From UMGS1002 sp964570825 (lineage in GTDB: Bacteria; Bacillota; Clostridia; Oscillospirales; CAG-272), in contig CAZMZJ010000007.1 of the NCBI GenBank assembly GCA_964570825.1, positions 1-64,000 on the forward strand: a DNA stretch of 64,000 nt, written 5' to 3'. The stretch's first letter is position 1; every line of letters starts with the position of its first letter. The position numbers were made by a program, and so were the translations under genes. The notes under the pieces were generated by a model. It was not told the DNA's origin. It saw only the letters and a list, made by a program, of their open reading frames with translations, and did not search any database. Shown here one piece after another: positions 33,085-43,012 of this stretch.

Positions 33085-34041
33085 ATGGCGGTTTTATTTC
33101 TTGCCCTCGCATCGTTCTTTTATTCGGTTCAATTTTATTTCAATAAGAAATACCAGCTCCGCACCGACGGTTCGATGAACGCCGCATTCTGGTTTCTGCT
33201 CTCTTCCTCGCTGACGATGGTAGTCGTCACAGCTCCCTTCGCGGCCTTCAGCTTCAATCCCGACAGAGCCGCGCTGCTCATAGCGCTCGGCAACGCTTTC
33301 TTCTTCGCCGGCAGCCTGCTTATCTCGATTCCTGCCATGAAGCTCGGCAGCCTCGCGGCTTTCTCGGTCTTTTTTCTTACCGGCAGTATTGTCATACCTT
33401 TTGTATACGGTGTTTTCTGGCTTGACGAATCGATTACTGCCCCGAAAATCGCCGGCATTCTTATCGTGCTTGCTTCGCTTTTACCGGATGTCGCCGCGTC
33501 GGCAATGGCAAAAAAGAAAAATCCGGACAACGTTTCGGGGAAACGTCCCCTTTTCCTCGTTCTGTGCTTCGCCGGCTTTCTCACAAACGGTTTCGGTACG
33601 ATACTCGTAAAAATGCTGTTTGTATATTCACCCGGCGCCGACAACGCAACATTCATCTTTCTGTCGGCCCTGTTCCGCACCATTGGAATAATTCCGGTAA
33701 TCCTTATTGCGGCTTCAATAAAAGCTCTTAACAGCCGCAGCGCCTCCCGTAGCTTCAGTTCCGCACTGTTCTCGGGAGTAGGTGAAAATGCCGCCGCACT
33801 GTCTGTGTTGGGAGCATGCCTTATGGGCGCGCTTTACGCAGCCTCAAATATGAGCGGCACGGTTTTTTCGCTTGAATGCGCGAAAATCATGGATTCCTCG
33901 GTTCAGTTTCCCGTGATGAACGCGGCGATTATAATAGGCTCCACTCTGATTTCAATTATTTTTATGCACGAGAAACCCCGCTGGAACAATTACGCCGGCG
34001 TTGCGCTCGCTCTATTCGGAATAATCGTTTATTCGCTCTGA
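33085..34041 (+). CDS. DMT-superfamily (EamA-like) transporter
   Basis: 318 residues with ten predicted membrane helices in two repeats of five, and a basic middle loop (AMAKKKNPDN). This is the layout of drug/metabolite transporters. The second repeat ends with GSTLISIIFMHEKPRWNNYAGVALALFGIIVYSL, the usual EamA tail. The start at 33085 lacks a strong ribosome site but suits the first helix and the upstream promoter. It is followed after 31 bases by another transporter, probably in the same transcript. The substrate is not predictable. Confidence 0.85.
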   Translation: MAVLFLALASFFYSVQFYFNKKYQLRTDGSMNAAFWFLLSSSLTMVVVTAPFAAFSFNPDRAALLIALGNAFFFAGSLLISIPAMKLGSLAAFSVFFLTGSIVIPFVYGVFWLDESITAPKIAGILIVLASLLPDVAASAMAKKKNPDNVSGKRPLFLVLCFAGFLTNGFGTILVKMLFVYSPGADNATFIFLSALFRTIGIIPVILIAASIKALNSRSASRSFSSALFSGVGENAAALSVLGACLMGALYAASNMSGTVFSLECAKIMDSSVQFPVMNAAIIIGSTLISIIFMHEKPRWNNYAGVALALFGIIVYSL

Positions 34042-34072
34042 ATACAGTTGATACGAAGCGGGACTATATGTT

Positions 34073-34801
34073 ATGGTATATATCTTACTTGTTCTGATAA
34101 CTATTGTCGGAAGCCTTATACAGCGCGTGACGGGTTTCGGCTTCGGCATCTTTGCAATGATGTTCCTGCCTTACTTCGTCGGTTCTTACGGCGAGGCGAA
34201 TATGCTTTCGGGCCTGCTTTCTCTTGTTTCAACACTTATAGTCTGCATTTCACTGTATAAGCTCGTAAGTTGGAAAAACCTGATTCTTCCGGCTGTTTCC
34301 TGTATCGCCGCCTCATATTTTGCGGTGCAGTTCATGGCTGGTCAGAAGGATGATACGCTTCGCATAATGCTCGGCATTTTTCTGATACTGCTAAGCGTTT
34401 ATTTTATTTTCTTTTCAAATAAAGTACATATAAAGCCAAGCTGGTACGGCGGACTTTTTGCGGGGTGCCTTTCGGGAATTTTAAGCGGCCTTTTTGCAAT
34501 GGGCGGACCTCCGGTGGTCGTTTATTTCATGGAAACCGAAAAAGATGTCAAACGTTATATCGCCACAATACAGGCCTATTTTCTGACGACAAATATTGCC
34601 AATACCGCAATTAAAGCTTCTGCCGGGTTTGCAACCGAAAGAGTTTTGTTCTTATGGTGTATCGGCACTGTCGGAATGGTTGCGGGAATTCTTATCGGCA
34701 ACAAGGTTATGGACAAGCTTGACGCCTCCCTTGTCAAAAAACTGGTTTACGGAATGATGGCGGCAAGCGGCGTCATCAATATTGTTACATCGGTATTATA
34801 A
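34073..34801 (+). CDS. TSUP (TauE/SafE) family transporter
   Basis: 242 residues with about eight membrane helices, in the sulfite exporter TauE/SafE (TSUP) family. The two internal repeats each carry the family glycine-rich helices (VTGFGFGIFAMMFLP near 20; GCLSGILSGLFAMGGPPVVVYF near 135). Members move sulfur or organosulfur anions or other carboxylates across the membrane. The gene is downstream of the DMT transporter and ends directly at a strong terminator. Confidence 0.88.
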   Translation: MVYILLVLITIVGSLIQRVTGFGFGIFAMMFLPYFVGSYGEANMLSGLLSLVSTLIVCISLYKLVSWKNLILPAVSCIAASYFAVQFMAGQKDDTLRIMLGIFLILLSVYFIFFSNKVHIKPSWYGGLFAGCLSGILSGLFAMGGPPVVVYFMETEKDVKRYIATIQAYFLTTNIANTAIKASAGFATERVLFLWCIGTVGMVAGILIGNKVMDKLDASLVKKLVYGMMAASGVINIVTSVL

Positions 34802-34844
34802 AAACAGCTTTTTTCGGAAATATCCGAAAAAAGCTGTTTTTTTT
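34801..34844. terminator. Bidirectional terminator
   Basis: 18-base stem (34801-34818 with 34823-34840, core CAGCTTTTTTCGG), a four-base loop AATA and T-runs on both strands. It serves the TSUP gene and, 65 bases beyond fhs, the end of the purine operon. Confidence 0.9.
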
Positions 34845-34908
34845 GTTGCTTTCCTTGTAATAAAATTTCAGGGCATATATCAACAAACCTGACATCTTTT
34901 ATTTATTA

Positions 34909-36585
34909 TCAGAACAATCCGGATATCACTCCGTTGTCGTCGATATCTATGCGTTCTGCGGCGGGAGATTTCGGAAGGCCGGGCATTGTCATTATGTCGC
35001 CGGTAAGAACGACTATAAAACCTGCGCCCGCTGATATTTTAACATTCTTAACTGTAACCTCGAAATTTTCGGGAGCTCCCAGCTTTCCCGGGTCGTCGCT
35101 GAAGCTGTACTGCGTTTTAGCCATGCATACTGGATATCTGCCAAAACCGAGAGATGTGAGCTGTTCTATCTGCTTCTTTGCTGCAGGCTGTATATTGACG
35201 GACGAGCCATGATAAATTTTCGTGACTATGGCTTTTATTTTTTCTTCAATCGTTAGATTTTCGTCATAGGAATATCTGAAGTCTGCTTTTCCCTCTTCGC
35301 ACAGGCGAACAACTTCGCGCGCCAGCGCCTCTCCTCCGCGTCCTCCTTCAGCCCAGACGGTTGAAAGAACGGCGTTCACACCGAGCTCGCGGCACTTTTC
35401 GATTATAAAGCTTATCTCAGCGTCGGTGTCCGTCGGGAAGCGGTTGACCGCTACCACGCAGGGCAGTCCGAATACGTTTTTAATGTTTGAAACATGGCGG
35501 AGAAGGTTCGGGATTCCCTTTTCAAGCGCGTCCATATCTTCGCTGTTCAGCGCGGTTTTCTGAAGTCCTCCGTGCATCTTCAGCGCGCGAACCGTCGCGA
35601 CGACGACAACCGCCGAAGGGGTAAGCCCGGCCATGCGGCATTTAATGTCAAGAAACTTTTCTGCGCCGAGATCGGCTCCGAACCCGGCCTCGGTGACGGC
35701 ATAATCGCCCAGCTTGAGCGCCATGCGCGTAGCTGTTACCGAGTTGCAGCCGTGGGCTATATTTGCAAACGGGCCGCCGTGGACGAACGCAGGAGTACCC
35801 TCGAGCGTCTGCACAAGGTTAGGCTTGAGCGCATCCTTGAGCAGCGCCGCCATGGCTCCCGCCGCCTTAAGATCGGCGCAGGTGACCGGACTATCATCAT
35901 ATGTGTATCCTACTATAATTCGGCCAAGACGCTCCTTAAGGTCCCTTATCGAGTCCGAAAGGCACAGCACCGCCATGACCTCGCTCGCGACCGTGATATC
36001 ATACCCGTCCTCGCGGGGCACGCCGTTTGCGCGTCCTCCAAGACCATCGACAATATTGCGCAGCTGCCGGTCGTTCATGTCGACACAGCGCCGCCAGGTG
36101 ATTTTCCGCGGGTCGATTCCGAGGCTGTTGCCCTGGTGAATATGATTGTCAAGCATCGCCGCAAGCAGATTGTTCGCCGCTCCTATCGCATGGAAATCGC
36201 CAGTGAAATGAAGGTTGATATCCTCCATCGGAACCACCTGCGCGTATCCGCCGCCCGCAGCTCCGCCCTTGATGCCGAATACCGGCCCGAGCGAAGGCTC
36301 GCGCAGCGCGACCACCGCCTTTTTGCCTATATGCGTAAGACCGTCCGAAAGGCCGATTGTGGTCGTCGTCTTGCCTTCGCCGGCGGGGGTCGGAGTGATT
36401 GCCGTAACAAGGACAAGCTTCCCGTCTGGGCGCTTGTTTTCATTTAACAGCGCAAGGTCGACCTTCGCCTTGTATCGCCCGTACTGTTCAAGGTATTTTC
36501 CGTCGATTCCGGCAGACGCCGCAATTTCGGAGATAGGCTTCATTTTACACGCCTGTGCTATTTCTATATCCGAGAGATATGCCAT
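34909..36585 (-). CDS. fhs: Formate-tetrahydrofolate ligase
   Basis: 558 residues, the expected length. It makes 10-formyl-THF from formate, THF and ATP. Seen: the P-loop-like TPAGEGKTTTTIGLSDGL, DINLHFTGDFHAIGAANNLLAA, the EAGFGADLGAEKFLDIKC segment and a C-terminus ending GDIMTMPGLPKSPAAERIDID. It is the last gene of the purine operon; its start lies 9 bases after the purL stop, and the ribosome site AAGGAG is inside the end of purL. Its product feeds the PurN and AICAR-transformylase steps encoded upstream, so the ZTP riboswitch controls both supply and use of formyl-folate. Confidence 0.96.
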   Translation of the reverse strand: MAYLSDIEIAQACKMKPISEIAASAGIDGKYLEQYGRYKAKVDLALLNENKRPDGKLVLVTAITPTPAGEGKTTTTIGLSDGLTHIGKKAVVALREPSLGPVFGIKGGAAGGGYAQVVPMEDINLHFTGDFHAIGAANNLLAAMLDNHIHQGNSLGIDPRKITWRRCVDMNDRQLRNIVDGLGGRANGVPREDGYDITVASEVMAVLCLSDSIRDLKERLGRIIVGYTYDDSPVTCADLKAAGAMAALLKDALKPNLVQTLEGTPAFVHGGPFANIAHGCNSVTATRMALKLGDYAVTEAGFGADLGAEKFLDIKCRMAGLTPSAVVVVATVRALKMHGGLQKTALNSEDMDALEKGIPNLLRHVSNIKNVFGLPCVVAVNRFPTDTDAEISFIIEKCRELGVNAVLSTVWAEGGRGGEALAREVVRLCEEGKADFRYSYDENLTIEEKIKAIVTKIYHGSSVNIQPAAKKQIEQLTSLGFGRYPVCMAKTQYSFSDDPGKLGAPENFEVTVKNVKISAGAGFIVVLTGDIMTMPGLPKSPAAERIDIDDNGVISGLF

Positions 36586-36594
36586 GGCTGTTTT

Positions 36595-39500
36595 TTATAT
36601 CTCCTTTTTGAAATATTTAACCGCCGACTCGAACATCTTCATATCATATATGCCCGGAACATTCTTGTAAAGCCCTGAGCCTTTTCGTTCGGAATGCCCC
36701 ATCTTGCCGAACACACGGCCGTCCGGCGAGGTTATGCCCTCGATCGCGTACATCGAATTGTTGGGGTTGTACTCAATATTATAAGTCGCTTCGCCTTTTT
36801 CGTCAACATACTGCGTGGCAATCTGGCCGTTTGCCGCAAGCTTTTCTATCAGCCCGTCAGACGCGATGAATCTTCCCTCGCCATGTGAGACCGGAACGGT
36901 ATAAATCTCGCCCGGCTCGGTTCCGGCAAGCCACGGGGACTTGTTCGACACTATTCTGGTCCTTACAAGGCGCGACTGATGGCGGCCGATTGTGTTGAAG
37001 GTAAGCGTCGGGCATGAGGCGTCTGCTTCGATAATCTTGCCAAACGGCACAAGACCGAGCTTGATAAGCGCCTGAAATCCGTTGCAGATGCCGCATACAA
37101 GCCCTTCGCGGCTTTCGATAAGGTCTGTTACGGCTTCCTTTACAGCCGAGTTGCGGAAAAACGCCGTGATGAATTTGCCCGAGCCGTCCGGCTCGTCGCC
37201 GCCCGAAAACCCGCCGGGAAGAATGATCATCTGTGATTTTTTAACTTCAGCCGCGAATTTTTCTGTGCTCTTTGCCACGCCGTCCGGAGTTAGGTTGTTG
37301 ATAACGAATATTTTCACATCGGCTCCGGCGTCGCGCATCGCTTTTGCAGTGTCATATTCGCAGTTTGTGCCCGGGAATACCGGAATCACCACCTGCGGCT
37401 TTCCTGATTCTATGCTGCCGGTATATCTCACACGTCCCCCGCTGCGGTACGTAAGTGTTTTTATTGGGGATTTATTCTCCTTATTTTCTGCCGTCCTGCG
37501 CGGGAATACGCCTTCAAGGCGGTCGTTGTAGATTTTTTCGAGTTCACGGATTGATAATGTTTCATCCCTGTATTTTATTATTTCTTCCTTTGTGATGCGT
37601 CCCACCGGAATTCCGGCGCCGACGTCGCCACTCACCTCAATCAGGAACGAACCGTAGCAGTAACCGAAAATATTATCAAGGCTGAGCGATTCTTCAAGCT
37701 CGACACCGAGCCGGTTTCCTAAGCTCATCTTAAGAATTCCCTCCGCCATGCCGCCGTATGTCAGCGTCCACGCAGATACGGCCTTCCCCGAGGAGAAAAG
37801 CTCATGCACCTTTGCCCAAACGCCTATGAGCGACTTTGTGTCAGGCAGACTGTCCGCACGATATTCCGGCTTGAGCCAGACAAGACGGTTGCCCGCCTTC
37901 TTCAGTTCGGGGGACTTTATATTTCCGGTCTTGTCGGTCGCCACGGCAAACGATACAAGCGTGGGCGGAACATCAAGATTTTCAAAAGAACCGCTCATCG
38001 AGTCTTTGCCGCCTACGGCAGCAATTCCGAGGTCAATCTGTGCCCTGAACGCCCCAAGCAGCGCGGCGAGAGGCTTTCCCCAGCGCGCGGGGTCTTTGCC
38101 CAGCCGCTCGAAATACTCCTGAAATGTCAGATATATGTTATGGAATTCCGTACCTGTTGCAATAAGCTTTGAAACCGACTCAACAACCGCAAGATACGCA
38201 CCGTGGTATGGACTTTTTTCACTTATGTACGGGTTGAATCCCCACGACATGAGCGAACAGTCGTCTGTGTGCTTTTCCTCAACCGATATTTTCTGTACCA
38301 TCGCCTGAACCGGCGTCGCCTGATTCGCGCCGCCGAACGGCATGAGCACGGTACCCGCGCCGATGGTTGAGTCAAAGCGCTCCGCAAGTCCTTGCTTCGA
38401 GCAGACGTTGAGATCCACCGCGAGCGTTCGCATGCCGGCTGAAAAACCTACTGCAGGCGTCTTTTCAAATTTCCCGGCTTTAGCGACGCTGACTGTGATA
38501 TGCTTCTCAGCTCCGTTTGAATTGAGAAACGCGCGGCTTACGTCGACTATTGTCCTGCCATTCCATTTCATCGTGAGCCTCGGCTCTTCCTTGACATGCG
38601 CCACCACAGTGGCTTCAAGGTTCTCGCCGCCGGCAAGCTCAAGGAAACGCGGCACATCAGCTTCGGCTACAACGACGGCCATTCTCTCCTGCGATTCGCT
38701 TATCGCAAGCTCAGTTCCGTCAAGACCTTCGTATTTTTTCGGAACTTTATTGAGATCAATGTCAAGTCCGTCTGCCAGCTCGCCTATTGCGACGGAAACG
38801 CCCCCCGCGCCAAAATCATTGCATCTCTTTATCATATGGCATGCCTCGGGGTTACGGAAGAGACGCTGAAGTTTTCTCTCCTCGGGTGCGTTGCCCTTCT
38901 GAACCTCGGCGCCGCAGGTTTCAAGCGACGAGGTGGTATGCGATTTCGACGAGCCTGTGGCACCGCCGCAGCCGTCGCGCCCTGTTCTGCCGCCGAGCAG
39001 AATAACCGCGTCGCCGGGCGCCGGACATTCGCGCCGCACATTTGCCTCGGGCGCAGCGGCGATCACGGCTCCTATCTCCATGCGCTTCGCCGCGTAACCT
39101 TCGTGGTATATTTCGTCAACTATGCCTGTGGCAAGCCCTATCTGGTTGCCGTATGAGGAGTATCCCGCCGCGGCTGTCGTTACAATCTTGCGCTGCGGCA
39201 GCTTCCCTTTTAGGGTTTCACTGACAGGCCGCGTCGGATCCGCGGCTCCGGTAACTCTCATAGCGCCGTAAACATACGCGCGCCCGGAAAGCGGGTCACG
39301 TATCGCGCCTCCGATGCAGGTCGCAGCGCCGCCGAAAGGCTCGATTTCAGTCGGGTGGTTGTGAGTTTCATTCTTGAAAAGCAGCAGCCACGGCTCGCTT
39401 ACGCCGTCCACCTCGACGTTGATTTTCACCGTGCAGGCGTTGACCTCTTCGGATTCGTCAAGCCTTGACAGCCTCCCCGTGCTCTTCAGATACTTGGCCG

Positions 39501-40308
39501 CGATTGTAGCGACGTCCATCAGCGTCACCGGTTTCCTCCGCCCGACAAGCCGGCGTATATTCATGTATTCGTTATATGTTTGCTGAATCGCCTCATCCTC
39601 AAAGGAAACGCTGTCAATCGCGGTGAGGAAGGTCGTGTGCCTGCAGTGATCCGACCAGTATGTGTCTATCATGCGGATCTCTGTGATTGTGGGATCCCGC
39701 TTCTCATTGATGAAATACCGCTGAAGAAACGCAATATCGTCCTTATCCATGGCGAGGCCGTACTTTATAATAAACTCGGAAAGCCCTTTTTCGTCAAGCG
39801 AATTGAAGCCGTTTAGCGTCTTAACGCTTTCGGGGACCGTATAGTCCGACTTCAGCGTTTCCGGCTTGCCAAGCGATGCCTCGCGCGACTCGACCGGATT
39901 TATCACATATTTTTTAATTGCCGCCACATCTTCGGAGCCAAGCTCTCCGTACATTAAAAATACCCGCGCGGTCCGAACGATGGGACGCTCGCCCTGCGAG
40001 ATGATCTGTATGCACTGAGCCGCCGAGTCAGCCCTTTGGTCAAACTGCCCCGGAAGATACTCAACCGCAAACACCACGGCTCCTTTTGTGTCAAGCTCGT
40101 ATGACACGACATCAAGCTGAGGCTCGGAAAAAACCGTTTTAACCGAATAGTCAAACAGTTCTCTGTCGATATTCTCAACATCATACCTGTTGACGACGCG
40201 CAGCTCTTTCAGCGCCGTGATGCCGAGCAGGTTCTTAAAATCATACAGCAGTCCCGCGGCTTCGTTAGCCAACTCTTTTTTCTTCTCTACATAAACGCGG
40301 TAAACCAT
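36595..40308 (-). CDS. purL: Phosphoribosylformylglycinamidine synthase, single-chain
   Basis: 1237 residues, the large PurL type with synthetase and glutaminase in one chain, as in many Clostridia. It converts FGAR, glutamine and ATP to FGAM. Seen: the ATP/FGAR region SDHCRHTTFLTAIDSV, KNETHNHPTEIEPFGGAATCIGG, GGKDSMSGSFENLDVPPTLVSF and a C-terminal class I glutaminase with the nucleophile in CGICNGFQALIKLGL and PVSHGEGRF. It lies between purD and fhs with short gaps, transcribed with the operon. Confidence 0.96.
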   Translation of the reverse strand: MVYRVYVEKKKELANEAAGLLYDFKNLLGITALKELRVVNRYDVENIDRELFDYSVKTVFSEPQLDVVSYELDTKGAVVFAVEYLPGQFDQRADSAAQCIQIISQGERPIVRTARVFLMYGELGSEDVAAIKKYVINPVESREASLGKPETLKSDYTVPESVKTLNGFNSLDEKGLSEFIIKYGLAMDKDDIAFLQRYFINEKRDPTITEIRMIDTYWSDHCRHTTFLTAIDSVSFEDEAIQQTYNEYMNIRRLVGRRKPVTLMDVATIAAKYLKSTGRLSRLDESEEVNACTVKINVEVDGVSEPWLLLFKNETHNHPTEIEPFGGAATCIGGAIRDPLSGRAYVYGAMRVTGAADPTRPVSETLKGKLPQRKIVTTAAAGYSSYGNQIGLATGIVDEIYHEGYAAKRMEIGAVIAAAPEANVRRECPAPGDAVILLGGRTGRDGCGGATGSSKSHTTSSLETCGAEVQKGNAPEERKLQRLFRNPEACHMIKRCNDFGAGGVSVAIGELADGLDIDLNKVPKKYEGLDGTELAISESQERMAVVVAEADVPRFLELAGGENLEATVVAHVKEEPRLTMKWNGRTIVDVSRAFLNSNGAEKHITVSVAKAGKFEKTPAVGFSAGMRTLAVDLNVCSKQGLAERFDSTIGAGTVLMPFGGANQATPVQAMVQKISVEEKHTDDCSLMSWGFNPYISEKSPYHGAYLAVVESVSKLIATGTEFHNIYLTFQEYFERLGKDPARWGKPLAALLGAFRAQIDLGIAAVGGKDSMSGSFENLDVPPTLVSFAVATDKTGNIKSPELKKAGNRLVWLKPEYRADSLPDTKSLIGVWAKVHELFSSGKAVSAWTLTYGGMAEGILKMSLGNRLGVELEESLSLDNIFGYCYGSFLIEVSGDVGAGIPVGRITKEEIIKYRDETLSIRELEKIYNDRLEGVFPRRTAENKENKSPIKTLTYRSGGRVRYTGSIESGKPQVVIPVFPGTNCEYDTAKAMRDAGADVKIFVINNLTPDGVAKSTEKFAAEVKKSQMIILPGGFSGGDEPDGSGKFITAFFRNSAVKEAVTDLIESREGLVCGICNGFQALIKLGLVPFGKIIEADASCPTLTFNTIGRHQSRLVRTRIVSNKSPWLAGTEPGEIYTVPVSHGEGRFIASDGLIEKLAANGQIATQYVDEKGEATYNIEYNPNNSMYAIEGITSPDGRVFGKMGHSERKGSGLYKNVPGIYDMKMFESAVKYFKKEI

Positions 40309-40370
40309 TTTTCATTTGCCCTTTCCGCCCCGCGGGACATTACCCGGGAAGCCATCCGCCAAAGAGGTTC

Positions 40371-41651
40371 TCAATTATGTTTGCTCCCTGCCGCAAGCGC
40401 GGTTTTACCGATGTCGCCGCGGTGGAATTCGTTCTCAAATTTTATTTTTGACACTTTTTCATATGCTCCGCTTATCGCCTTTTCAAGCGTACCGGCAATA
40501 TTAACGACGCCGAGAACCCGCCCGCCAGATGTCAGCAGCGTTTTGCCGTCCGACGAAAGCTTGGCGCCCGCAACATACACGCTGTCAGCCACGCTGTCGT
40601 CAATTTTTATCGGATATCCGGTCGCGTATTTCTGAGGATAACCGCCCGACGCCATCACGACGCAGCAGGCGTGCTTTTTACTGAACTTCACCTCAGTGTC
40701 GGCAAGCCTGCCGTTTGTCACAGCCTGCATAATGGTAAACAGATCCGATTCAAGAAGCGGCAGCACCACCTGCGTCTCGGGATCTCCAAAACGGCAGTTG
40801 TACTCTATCACTTTCGGGCCGTCTGGCGTCAGCATGAGCCCGAAATAAAGGCATCCGCGGAATTCCCTTCCCTCCGCCCGCATCGCGTCGATTGTCGGCC
40901 GGAAGATAGTCCTCATGCAGATGTCGGCAATTTCTTCTGTATAATAAGGATTCGGCGCGATAGTTCCCATGCCTCCGGTGTTGGGCCCTTCGTCATTGTC
41001 ATGCGCGCGCTTGTGATCCATCGACGAAATCATCGGTATTATTGTCTTGCCGTCGGTAAAAGCAAGAACCGAAACCTCCGGCCCTGTTAAATATTCCTCG
41101 ATTACTATCTTGTTCCCGCTTGAACCAAAAATCCTGTCCTCCATAATCGAGCGTACCGCGGCTCGCGCTTCATCTCTGGTCTGCGCTATTATTACTCCTT
41201 TTCCGAGCGCAAGACCGTCCGCCTTGATGACTGTCGGCAGCGGTGCAGTTTCAATGTATCCGAGCGCCTTTGAGGAGCTGTCGAACACGGCGAATGCGGC
41301 GGTCGGAATGCCGTATTTTTTCATAAGGTTCTTTGAGAAAACCTTGCTCCCCTCTATCTCCGCCGCTTTCGCGGTTGGACCGAAGCAGGGGATGCCGGCG
41401 CGGTTCAGCGCGTCAACTGCGCCGAGCACAAGCGGGTCGTCCGGAGCTACTACCGCATAATCGATTTTATGATCTATCGCAAAGAGAACAATATTAGTGA
41501 TGTCCTTTGCGCCGATATCGACGCAGACGGCGTCTTTTGCTATGCCCCCGTTGCCGGGAAGGGCATATATTTCTTTTATTTTCGGATTTTCCTTAAGCTT
41601 TTTGATTATGGCGTGCTCGCGCCCGCCGCTGCCGATAACCATTACCTTCAT
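40371..41651 (-). CDS. purD: Phosphoribosylamine-glycine ligase
   Basis: 426 residues, normal GARS length. It forms GAR from phosphoribosylamine, glycine and ATP. Seen: the N-terminal VIGSGGREHAIIKKL, the ATP-grasp region DGLALGKGVIIAQT, the GPNTGGMGTIAPNPYYTEE motif and CRFGDPETQVVLPLLESD. An AAAGGA lies upstream of the ATG. It is preceded by a 175-base gap after the AICAR transformylase gene, in which I see no other gene, and is followed by purL. Confidence 0.96.
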   Translation of the reverse strand: MKVMVIGSGGREHAIIKKLKENPKIKEIYALPGNGGIAKDAVCVDIGAKDITNIVLFAIDHKIDYAVVAPDDPLVLGAVDALNRAGIPCFGPTAKAAEIEGSKVFSKNLMKKYGIPTAAFAVFDSSSKALGYIETAPLPTVIKADGLALGKGVIIAQTRDEARAAVRSIMEDRIFGSSGNKIVIEEYLTGPEVSVLAFTDGKTIIPMISSMDHKRAHDNDEGPNTGGMGTIAPNPYYTEEIADICMRTIFRPTIDAMRAEGREFRGCLYFGLMLTPDGPKVIEYNCRFGDPETQVVLPLLESDLFTIMQAVTNGRLADTEVKFSKKHACCVVMASGGYPQKYATGYPIKIDDSVADSVYVAGAKLSSDGKTLLTSGGRVLGVVNIAGTLEKAISGAYEKVSKIKFENEFHRGDIGKTALAAGSKHN

Positions 41652-41826
41652 ATTTATGAATTTTCCTTTTTAATGCTTATTGTGTGCCCGCCTTTACCTG
41701 GCAGGCGCGGGGAACGAAGATCCGCCGGATTCTCTCTTTTTTCCTTCTTTTTTGCCATGCAAAAATCCGGTCAGCTAAACACATCAAGAGATGAAACGCA
41801 GGCTTAAACGTTCCCCTTTTATTGCT

Positions 41827-43011
41827 TTAATGATGGAACAGCCTCACGCCCGTGAAAGCCATGACCATATTGTACCTGTCGCAGGCTTCGATGACAAGGT
41901 CGTCGCGGACAGAACCGCCGGGCTGGGCTACATATGACACGCCGCTGCGGCGGGCGCGGTCGATATTATCCGCAAACGGGAAGAACGCGTCGGATCCAAG
42001 GGATACTCCGGTGATGCCGGCAAGATAGGTCTTCTTTTCCTCGCGTGTGAAAGGGTCGGGGCGCTCTGTGAAGTAGATCTGCCATGTTCCGTCGGCAAGG
42101 AGCTCCTCGGAATCGTCTGAAATATAGACGTCAATAGCGTTATTGCGGTCCGGCCTGCCTACATCTGTGCGGAACGGCAGACTCAGCACTTTGTCGCTCT
42201 GACGCAGAAACCAGTTATCCGACTTGGCTCCCGCAAGGCGCGTGCAGTGCACCCGCGACTGCTGTCCGGCGCCGACACCTGTCGTCTGCCCGTTATACGC
42301 GTAGCAAACAGAGTTTGACTGGGTATATTTAAGTGTGATTAGCGAAACAATCAGATCAAGCGCGGCGGATTCGGGAAGGTTCTTGTTCTTCGTCACTATA
42401 TTCGAGAGGAGGGCGCGGTCGATTTTGAAATTGTTCCTTCCCTGCTCAAAGGTAATGCCGAACACCTCCTTATGCTCCTGCACGGCGGGAACATAGTCGG
42501 GATCGATTTTAACGATGTTGTATGTGCCGTTGCGCTTGGTTTTTAGAATTTCAAGCGCCTCGTCTGTATAACCGGGGGCGATTATGCCGTCCGACACCTC
42601 GCGCTTAATGATGCTTGCCGTCGTCACGTCGCAGACGTCCGAAAGGGCTATGAAGTCACCAAAGGACGACATACGGTCAGTGCCCCGCGCGCGCGCATAC
42701 GCCGAGGCGAGGGGAGAGTCGTCAAGCCCTTTTACATCGTCAACAAAGCATGACTTTTTTTCCTTCTCGCTTAGCCTGCGCCCCAGCGAGGCTCCGGCGG
42801 GGCTGACGTGCTTGAAGGAGGCGGCCGCCGCTTCTCCGGTGGCTTCCTTAAGCTCTTTGACAAGCTGCCACGAGTTGAATGCGTCGAGAAAGTTGATGTA
42901 CCCCGGGCGCCCGCATAAAATTTCAATCGGCAGGTCGCTCCCGTCGCGCATATAAATTTTTGCCGGCTTCTGGTTCGGATTGCAGCCGTATTTAAGCTCG
43001 AATTCCTTCAT
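41827..43011 (-). CDS. Stand-alone AICAR transformylase (PurH C-terminal type)
   Basis: 394 residues covering only the formyltransferase part of PurH. It adds a formyl group from 10-formyl-THF to AICAR to make FAICAR. Seen: GCNPNQKPAKIY near the N-terminus, FKHVSPAGASLG (the catalytic Lys-His segment), LKYTQSNSVCYA, VGAGQQSRVHCTRLAG and the C-terminal AFFPFADNID...QPGGSVRDD. The MGS-like IMP cyclohydrolase domain of bifunctional PurH is missing; a PurO-like gene one base upstream in the operon probably supplies that step. Confidence 0.93.
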   Translation of the reverse strand: MKEFELKYGCNPNQKPAKIYMRDGSDLPIEILCGRPGYINFLDAFNSWQLVKELKEATGEAAAASFKHVSPAGASLGRRLSEKEKKSCFVDDVKGLDDSPLASAYARARGTDRMSSFGDFIALSDVCDVTTASIIKREVSDGIIAPGYTDEALEILKTKRNGTYNIVKIDPDYVPAVQEHKEVFGITFEQGRNNFKIDRALLSNIVTKNKNLPESAALDLIVSLITLKYTQSNSVCYAYNGQTTGVGAGQQSRVHCTRLAGAKSDNWFLRQSDKVLSLPFRTDVGRPDRNNAIDVYISDDSEELLADGTWQIYFTERPDPFTREEKKTYLAGITGVSLGSDAFFPFADNIDRARRSGVSYVAQPGGSVRDDLVIEACDRYNMVMAFTGVRLFHH

Positions 43012-43012
43012 T

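Noticed and set aside
35494..36447. Plus-strand 317-codon open frame
   Set aside because: Antisense to the highly conserved fhs gene; Arg/His-rich composition typical of a shadow frame.
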